Shown piece after piece: positions 57,772-64,000 of a stretch of DNA of 64,000 nucleotides. Under the pieces are notes generated by a model that saw nothing but the letters and a program-made list of their open reading frames with translations, made no database searches and had not been told where the DNA came from. A program made the position numbers and the translations under genes. Position 1 is the first letter of the stretch, and each line of letters begins with the position of its first letter. The stretch spans positions 2,692,001 through 2,756,000 of the forward strand of contig JAUCEF010000003.1 in assembly GCA_033558025.1 (NCBI GenBank), given 5' to 3'. The DNA is from Phytophthora sp. 'mugwort' (taxonomy: Eukaryota > Oomycota > Peronosporomycetes > Peronosporales > Peronosporaceae).

Positions 57772-58173
57772 TCGTGCTCGCTAGTTTCGACGGATCCGCC
57801 CGAGCCAAACGCGGCGGAGGCGCCTTCAGCGCATCGTGTGGAAGTTGCCCGAGTGGACCGTGGTCAAGGCGGAGTCAATACGGGCAGAAGATATGACGGT
57901 CAATGAGGCGGAATACGGTGGACTATTGTTATGCTTTGATCTGTTAGAATGACTGATCGAGGACGTTTGGTGATCTGTGGGGACTCCAATTTGGTGATCC
58001 GACAGATGAAGGGCGAGATCGACTGCAAAGCTCCCGCGTTGACGTTGTTGCGGCAAGGGGCTTTACACCGTCTGAGATCCTGGCCGGATCACGACCTGCT
58101 TCATGTCAAGCGAGCATGGAACGCCAGCGCAGATAGTCTGGCGAGTGCAGCGTTACAGCGAGAGCAGAAGTGA
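57772..58173 (+). pseudogene. second RNase H of element B, right copy
   Basis: Mirror of 44,418-44,822, with all four D-E-D-D residues and the same frameshift and TGA. Confidence 0.85.
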
Positions 58174-58305
58174 CGGACAACCAAACACGGAAGGACCTGG
58201 TGACGCTGAATCGGCTACCCAAGATCCTGACCACGTTGCCGAGGATACTACGCTTCGCATTGCAGCCATGGCGACTAGATCCCGCCGGAAGGTCACCAGC
58301 CCAGT

Positions 58306-59852
58306 GTGCTGCAAGAAGAGGCGGTCCGCCAGCTGAGAGTGGATCGAATCCGACAAGCTCAGGACGAAGAAAAGTGGATCATGAACCTCAAGAAGTACCT
58401 TCAAGGGGATGTGAAGGATCTGGAAAAAGACGAAGCTCGGGTTGCAGCAACGTGGCGACTGACTATGCGATGGATGAACAGGACCTACTCTACTACTGCG
58501 CCGTCTGCGAAGGTGGAGGAAGAGAGAGACGGGCTGCTTCGTCTGGCTGTGCCCGAGACGCTGCACGAGGATCTGCTACATCACTACCACGTCAGTCTGG
58601 AGGGCGGTCATCAGGGGATCAGCCGAATATATCAGCGGATCCGGGATCACTTCTATTGGCGTGGACTCTTCAGGAGCGTAGAGCGGTTCGTAGGTAAATG
58701 CGTGGATTGCCAGACCGGCAAGGGGCTACCGACCATACGCGGTGAGTAACCCGGCAATATCCAGGCCACCTACCCTTTCCAGGTCATAGCGATGGATCAC
58801 ATCCCCTCGCTGCCCAAGTCGTACAAAAGCCACACGGGACTCCTAATCTGGGTAAATCTGTTCACAGGTTACGTCATTGCCAAGGCGAGTGCGTCCCGGA
58901 CAGCCCAAACGATCGCGGAATCCTACGAGGACTGTGTGTTCCGACGCTTCGGTGCGAGCGAGGTAATCCGGCATGACAGGGAGCCTGGTTTCATGTCTGA
59001 CTTCTTCAGGGCATTCAAGCAGATCCTGGGACAGAGACAGCGAAACACCATGACTTATAGGCCTCAGGCGAACGGGACTGCGGAACGCATGGTGCAGACG
59101 GTGACGAGATCCATCAAGATGTATGTCGAGGACGAGAACCAGCGCGACTGGGACAAGTACGCAGAGCGCCTGACGTTTGCTATCAACACGGCACATGATC
59201 GGATCCGAGGTGACACCCCGTTTTATCTTGGGCACGGTTGGGATCCACGCACGACGCTAGAGGCAACTCTCCCGCTAGGCAGCACGAGACGCCGAGATCG
59301 GGATCCACGCCAATGGCGTTGCCAGCGCTATTACCGGCAGGTGAGAGCGGACGTGAACGCGAAGCTGAAGAAGGCTATTACGGATCGGGTCGAACGCCAC
59401 AATGATAGCGTGGATCCGCATCGGATCGAGGCCGGCACTCGGGTGTGGCTATATCTGGATCGAGTCAAGGAAGGATACGCGCGGAAGCTAGCGCATATGG
59501 CATGGTACCTTCCGAGTGTTGGAGATGGTGCAACCTCTCGCTGCTTGACTGGAGACAGCCGGGACAGATTACCACCTTTTTTCCGGTGGTGCATGCGTCT
59601 AAGTTGAAGCCTGTGAGGGCCAACTGTGTTGTTAGTCGATCGGGGAATGTTTTCTCATTTCCCGATCGACCAACAACACATTTGGCCGTCGATGAGGCGT
59701 ATCGTCTCGACTTCGACGAAGCGCTGTTACCTGAAGACAGCTGGGATCGAGAGCTAGAAGAAGGGGAGTACGAAGTCGAGAAGATCAGCGACATGAGGTC
59801 GGGTCGTCGAACACGTTATGGACGATCACTGCGCGAGTTTTTTTTTTTTTAA
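58306..59852 (+). pseudogene. integrase and truncated chromodomain of element B, right copy
   Basis: Zinc-binding and catalytic parts mirror the left arm, with the same TAA after RGE at about 58,746. The chromodomain starts (EVEKISDMRSGRRTRYGRS) but after LREF runs into about ten extra T and then a deletion. The rest of the chromodomain is not here. It lies at 61,957-62,074, about 2.1 kb downstream. Confidence 0.9.
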
Positions 59853-60130
59853 GGTACACTGGCGAGGATGCAGGGAGGCTGCAAGCCTAAAGATGGAAAG
59901 GGGAGTGAGTGTACATGTGACCAGGAGATCCGGATCTGGTGAAATAACTAAGCTCGCTACAAGGATCTCGGATCCGAAGGATATCGGATCCGACGATGAA
60001 CGGAAGACCTAAGAACGATCAAGATACAGCATACGCAAGACAAATTAGCCGAAGCAATACTGATATTGAATGGATTACTCCATGCAAGACGAACCACTAC
60101 CGCAACTAAGTTAATGACGTACGACGTAGA

Positions 60131-61558
60131 CTACTCATGATCCGGAGCGGACGGAGAAAATTTCATGCGGATCCGGCTGATCTGGCGAGACGGATGAGAA
60201 GTCGGATCCGTGCGGAAGTAATTGAGCCACGGGGCGCTCCTGTCACAGTCCGCGAGAGCCGCGATCAGATCTTGGGGCGGATCCCGTCCCTCTGCGACCG
60301 CCTCGCGCCCGGGGAACCACGTCGTGTCTTCGGACTGCAAAGGGAAGTGCGTGAACACCGGATCTAACAGCAGGTCCAGGTCGCAACATCCCATCTGGCG
60401 AGCCTTTCGAAGATCTGGCCTTGCAGATTCCAGAACTTGGCGCGCGTGCAAGCTCAGGTTCTTGCGTCCACGGTAGAAGGGCACGAACCACGCGTGTGCC
60501 GTCGCGCTCGGACTTGAGGATCGGGAAGGAGTGCGAGCTTCCCAGTAGGCCTGACGGTAATCCTCCTCGTAGGCCCGGTAGCTCGTGGCGAGCGCTGCTA
60601 CTTCGGCGGATCTGGCCAGATCGAATATCAGCGGCTTCAGGTCTGGTACGTCGAGGGCCTTCCACGGCTCTTCCCTGTACAGAGCCATGATGTCCTCCTT
60701 CGTGAGCAGGCGCGAAACATAACGAGAAGGATCCAGTTGTCCCCCGCGACTGGCCCGCTCAAGGAACATCCACCCGGCCGAGAGCACCCGGTTGTCGATC
60801 AGGATCCGGGGCGGTAGGGTGTCGAGGGTAAGCACACTAATCTGGGAAGGATCCCAAGGTGCTACCTCTTCCGCGATCACGACCCGCGGCTGATGGAAGC
60901 CGGGGAGAAAAATATCAGCAGGACCGAGCAGCTGGGAAGCAGGATCCGTGGCGGGTGCAACGGCCAGAAGAGTCGGATTGGGTGTGTCGGCCGCCTGAGT
61001 CGCACCTTCCACCTCTTCCTCCGTTTCGGCAGAGTTCGGATCTTGGTCGACCACGATGAGCGTAGCCTGAAATCTCTCGCCACCAGAGATCTCCACGAAA
61101 AAGCTGCGTCGACGGGCGTCGGATCGGGATCGCGCCAGAGCCATTTAGAGTTCGTCGTCGTCGGAGTTGTCGAAGATCGCGTCCGAGTCGATGAGCGCGG
61201 CGTCAGATCCACTACTACTAGAGATGGAACCGGGATCGGAGCTAGATCCAGATACTATGCCGGGGAACTCGTAGTCTTCATCACCGACCTCAGCCGCGGC
61301 GTCAACAGCGAGATCCAAGGAGGATCCTGATTGGACTGAAGGCACCTTCGAGGCCGATCCGGAGGCAGTTGCGCCATCCACCGCAGGGGATGAGGAAGGA
61401 GGCACCTTCTTCGGCGGGCTCGGATCCTCGCGGCGAAGAGAAGAGGGTGGACTCAAGGGCCTCTTGGAAGAAGCCTGGTCACTGCGAGACACGGAATTAG
61501 ACCTGACCTTCGATCGGGGGCCTGGACTTGAATCGAGGCCCAGGTTGCCGTGTGGCAT
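60131..61558 (-). pseudogene. antisense ORF (aORF) of element B, right copy
   Basis: Mirror of 40,707-42,134: same 475-codon frame, same TAA after codon 137 (61,145-61,147) and identical predicted protein. The presence of the stop in both arms dates it before the duplication. The start ATG at 61,556-61,558 follows the leader shared with U. Confidence 0.7.
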
Positions 61559-61956
61559 TGTTCCTTTCTTTTCCTTGAGTTGCTTGCCGCTTCCTTTAGC
61601 GGGATCTTGCGAGTTGAGAGTCGAAGCGATCGTCGGTCAAGCACTGAATGCCGATCGATCGAGGTATGCGCTGGAGCAGAAGTTCGCTAGTGTGGGGGAG
61701 GGTCGGCTAATATCCGATCCGATCCGATCACCACGACACTAAATCTGCTACCTTGGACTGGTCGACACCTTGGAAGGGGGGGCAATTAGTTCCAGTCCCA
61801 CGGTATTCGAAAACCGCCTAAGTTGTCCAATGCAAATTCGAGTCTGATTGCTGTTTATCCTTTTCTTGTCCTATCCTCCCATTCTGAACCCTATATCGTA
61901 CCACCTGAATCTCCTGAATCTTGCCCATCTTCAACCATTCAACACGTACCGTCTTC

Positions 61957-62246
61957 GGACAAACCCATCTGTGTTGACGAGGCGGATCTGAACTGTGGGG
62001 TGCTATTGCGTGAGTTCCTGCAGGATCGGGCCAAGAAGAGTCGTTTCCAGTCGGTGCAGTCGTACGAGGAAGCTTAAGTGGTGGAAGCCGCGGCAGCAAG
62101 CTGGTGCTGCAGGCGGTACTGAAGTTGAAGGCTTGCAGAAAGGCGGCAAGTGTGAAGGAGGAGGATCCGCGTTCACTATTTGGTGGTGGACGTGACGAAG
62201 TTGGTAGAAGATCCGCGGGAAGGCCGTGAGAGAAGAAGGAGGGGGT
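61957..62246 (+). other. relocated pol tail segment
   Basis: It matches left-arm 42,443-42,730 in reverse complement, from acaaacccatctgtg to gaagaaggaggggg. It encodes the end of the chromodomain tail (DKPICVDEADLNCGVLL...SYEEA, stop near 62,074). It is absent from its expected place at 59,867 and sits exactly at the outer end of the right arm, in the same orientation as the right-arm pol. About 50 bases of the missing segment are not found here. Confidence 0.85.
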
Positions 62247-63014
62247 CCCATCCCCGAAGATGATTGCTGATCGACTCCCGATCCGCCAGATCGCGGATGT
62301 CAGAACACGTATGCCAATCTGCCAACACCGATCGACCCGATCTGCCAGATCACGTATGTTAGAACATGTATGCCGATCTGACCGATCGAGGATGTCAGAA
62401 CCTGTATGCCGGTCGGTGAATACCGATCGACCCGATCCGCTCGATCTCGACTGCAAAGTCGATCCGGTCTGTCCGATGCCAGACGACGGGGCGTAGCCCG
62501 ATCTGCGGGCGCCAGATCGGCCCGATCTGTCAGATCCCGCCATCGATCCGCCTAATTTGCCAGATCCCGTTGTCCGAACCTGTATGCCGATCTGCCAGAA
62601 CGGGTGTACCGATCCGATCGAGGCTGATCTTGATCGATTACGGTCCGCAGAATATTGATCAGAGTCGATCCAGGCCGGCCGCGATATGTCACCGATCGAT
62701 CTTGATGCACGCCCCTTGACTCCAGTCTTGATCTCACGCGCCGATCCGATCTGAGCCGATCGGGACTAAACGTGGTCCGATCCGCATGTCGCCGATCGGT
62801 CTTGATCTTCATCCCTTGCCCGGATCTGGTCTAAGATTTGCCGTGATCGAGAGTCGATCGGGAGTGACTGTGGTCATATGCAGCATAGATCGGCCACGAT
62901 CTGCCAATCGCCAGTAAGTTTCGCCCCTCGCCTGATCTGTGTCCTTTACGTGATATCCATCCAACCTGGGTCGCCGTTAAACTTGCTTTTCCACCCCTGT
63001 CAGTTGTCCTCTGG
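62247..63014. repeat. GATC-dense outer repeat of element B
   Basis: I count 27 GATC in 62,261-62,704, mostly as accgatcgacc, tgccagatc and tgatcg units, so part is a loose tandem repeat. The first 200 bp resembles 39,950-40,312 in reverse complement. No gene is supported. A ctatcttgcag near 63,030 could be a splice acceptor for the next frame. Confidence 0.6.
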
Positions 63015-63539
63015 TTGATTTCTTCCACCTATCTTGCAGATCGACTCGTTGCCACGGGGTTTGAGATTTTATTTGACGCTTCTCCACAATTGCGGTGGCG
63101 CTGGGTGGACTGCCTCCGATCACAGATTGCTGATCATCATGCACGAGAACGAATCCGGGCTACTGAGCGGCAGCGACTGACCGACGAAGTGATTGCGATA
63201 GCTAGGGTGGATATACAAGAGGTGGCAAGGGAAAAGATCGCCAGCATTCAGGAGCAGGTGTCTAGCTCTGCGCTTGAGACGGTAGCGCCCAAGCGCACTG
63301 ACATCATGTCGCGGATTGCGGAAAGACGGAAGGAACTGAGCCCCAAAACTATAGTCAGTGGATTTTCAAAATGCGGCCTTCTCTGTGATGTGCGCAGTGG
63401 CGAAATTGAAGTGGAATCAGCAGGAATCGAGACCATCACTGATCTGCTTGACAAGCTAAGCGAGCTCAGTGCTGCCGGAAGATCTGTGAGCACGAAAGAT
63501 GAACATGCCAGCAGCGATAGCTCAGACGATGATTTCTAA
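63015..63539 (+). CDS. pogo-like transposase C-terminus (partial)
   Basis: A 174-codon frame ends in an acidic Ser-rich tail (SSDSSDDDF). The stretch RIAERRKELSPKTIVSGFSK followed by CGL resembles the segment after the DDE core in pogo/Tigger-type transposases (a helix with 'I..SF.KCG'). The preceding helices (RERIRATERQRL; DIQEVAREKIASIQEQ) are not assigned. The DDE core itself is absent, so this is a fragment or a domesticated tail. A polyadenylation-like aataaa lies at 63,545. The start is uncertain because a splice acceptor may lie just inside the frame. Confidence 0.4.
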   Translation: MISSTYLADRLVATGFEILFDASPQLRWRWVDCLRSQIADHHARERIRATERQRLTDEVIAIARVDIQEVAREKIASIQEQVSSSALETVAPKRTDIMSRIAERRKELSPKTIVSGFSKCGLLCDVRSGEIEVESAGIETITDLLDKLSELSAAGRSVSTKDEHASSDSSDDDF

Positions 63540-63597
63540 CTGCAATAAAGAATTTTTTTTGCTCTTGATCCAATTGCGAAGATAACCAAGCGAGCTT

Positions 63598-63670
63598 GGA
63601 CTCGTAGCTCAAATGGCAAGAGCATCGCGTTTTATGCGGATTGACGCGGGTTCAATTCCCGCCGTGTCCA
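63598..63670 (+). tRNA. tRNA-Lys(UUU)-like gene
   Basis: The 73 bases fold as a tRNA. The acceptor ggactcg pairs with cgtgtcc with one T-T mismatch. The D stem is gctc/gagc. The T arm gcggg-ttcaatt-cccgc is perfect, and A is the discriminator base. The anticodon loop gttttat gives UUU with U33 and A37. The anticodon stem (atcgc/gcgga) has a wobble and one mismatch, and base 26 is missing, so it could be a pseudogene. The A box (tagctcaaatgg) and B box (ggttcaattcc) are good. Confidence 0.6.
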
Positions 63671-63673
63671 CTA

Positions 63674-63681
63674 TTTTTTTT
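63674..63681 (+). terminator. RNA polymerase III T-run
   Basis: Eight T directly after the tRNA-like gene, with a second run of five T shortly after, is a typical Pol III terminator. Confidence 0.6.
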
Positions 63682-63871
63682 GTTTTTACTCTCTAAGTAC
63701 GATTATAATTACCAACTAAATCGCAGTTGAAGCAATTAACCTTAATGTCTAGAACGCACATTGACGTTCGCTTAGGAGAGGGGCGATACGGTACTCGACC
63801 CGCGTTGCAGTCGCAACCGAATTATAGTGGTTATCACGGTTGGAAAGTAAGTAAGTAAAATGTTTCATCGT

Positions 63872-63994
63872 CCAATCAAATCAAACCTTCGAAGGTTGCC
63901 AATACTTCCCTTCAAAACGAGGAAAGTTTGAAAGTAGGGCCGCAGGCTTGATCTGATTGGCTATTCACAGAAGTAGTTGGTTTGATTTTATTGG
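63872..63994. repeat. inverted-repeat pair at the window end
   Basis: ccaatcaaatcaaacc (63,872-63,887) pairs with ggtttgattttattgg (63,979-63,994), with 15 of 16 bases complementary. The interior is noncoding. It may be a short inverted-repeat element. A partial tRNA-like A box (tagtggttatcacgg) lies just before it at about 63,824. Confidence 0.4.
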
Positions 63995-64000
63995 AAGAAA

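Larger units (their letters stand above)
51770..61945 (+). repeat. palindrome right arm (element B, plus strand)
   Basis: Near-identical reverse complement of the left arm. Private changes are an AAG-to-TAG at 52,138-52,140 and a ~422-bp inversion at 52,404-52,825. A run of about ten extra T occurs at 59,840-59,850. A ~337-bp segment is missing at 59,867 (left 42,398-42,734), and ~290 bp of it reappears at 61,957-62,246. Shared lesions in protease, RT, RNase H, integrase and aORF show that the arms derive from one already broken element. Confidence 0.95.

Noticed and set aside
40313..61945. Two independent insertions of the same element in opposite orientation
   Set aside because: Shared lesions, a single central terminal unit and private rearrangements in only one arm fit a DNA duplication better.
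62261..62704. CRISPR-like array
   Set aside because: The GATC-rich units are irregular in length and spacing, with no constant repeat-spacer pattern, and the context is a eukaryotic retroelement.

Overview
The window looks like a gene-poor, transposon-packed part of an oomycete nuclear genome (Phytophthora or downy-mildew type). This is inferred from three things: Ty3/gypsy elements with a second, cellular-type RNase H, a Polinton-like DNA polymerase B with its integrase, and a Crinkler-type NTPase relic. Almost every long coding sequence is broken by stops or frameshifts. The only near-intact structures are an LTR element at 12.6-19.1 kb, a huge palindrome at 40.3-61.9 kb, and a tRNA-like gene near the right edge.

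Layout. 0-2.1 kb: a tRNA-derived sequence and two 178-bp direct repeats that frame a captured gene fragment. 2.3-3.1 kb: an SR-rich relic on the minus strand. 3.9-9.2 kb: a dead protein-primed-type DNA polymerase B with an embedded HNH module, followed by a DDE integrase with a chromodomain (Maverick/Polinton-type module). 12.6-19.1 kb: a Ty3/gypsy element on the minus strand with two ~390-bp LTRs. 19.1-24.9 kb: eroded coding relics, a small inverted-repeat element, a CXC-domain reading frame, a Crinkler-like NTPase pseudogene, and an inverted partner of the 1.8-kb repeat. 25-27.1 kb: a repetitive oomycete ORF in three frames and a Ty3/gypsy gag fragment.

27.1-40 kb holds element A, a diverged chromodomain Ty3/gypsy element on the plus strand. 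Its order is a terminal repeat unit U, a coiled-coil ORF0, gag, protease, RT, degenerate RNase H, second RNase H, integrase and chromodomain. A large antisense reading frame then converges on the end of pol. 40.3-61.9 kb holds element B, a relative of A, present twice head-to-head as a near-identical palindrome of ~10.2-10.5 kb arms around one copy of U. Both arms carry the same disabling mutations, so B was already dead when it was duplicated. The right arm alone carries a gag nonsense codon, a ~422-bp inversion inside gag, a T-run insertion and a relocated ~290-bp pol tail.

The strongest candidate for something undescribed is the antisense reading frame kept downstream of pol in both A and B. 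Dual RNase H plus a 3' antisense ORF is the layout known from plant Tat-lineage retrotransposons. The same combination in an oomycete element would be a second convergence. A and B are also extraordinarily rich in the tetranucleotide GATC, in coding and noncoding parts alike. 62.9-64 kb ends with a pogo-like transposase C-terminus and a tRNA-Lys-like gene.
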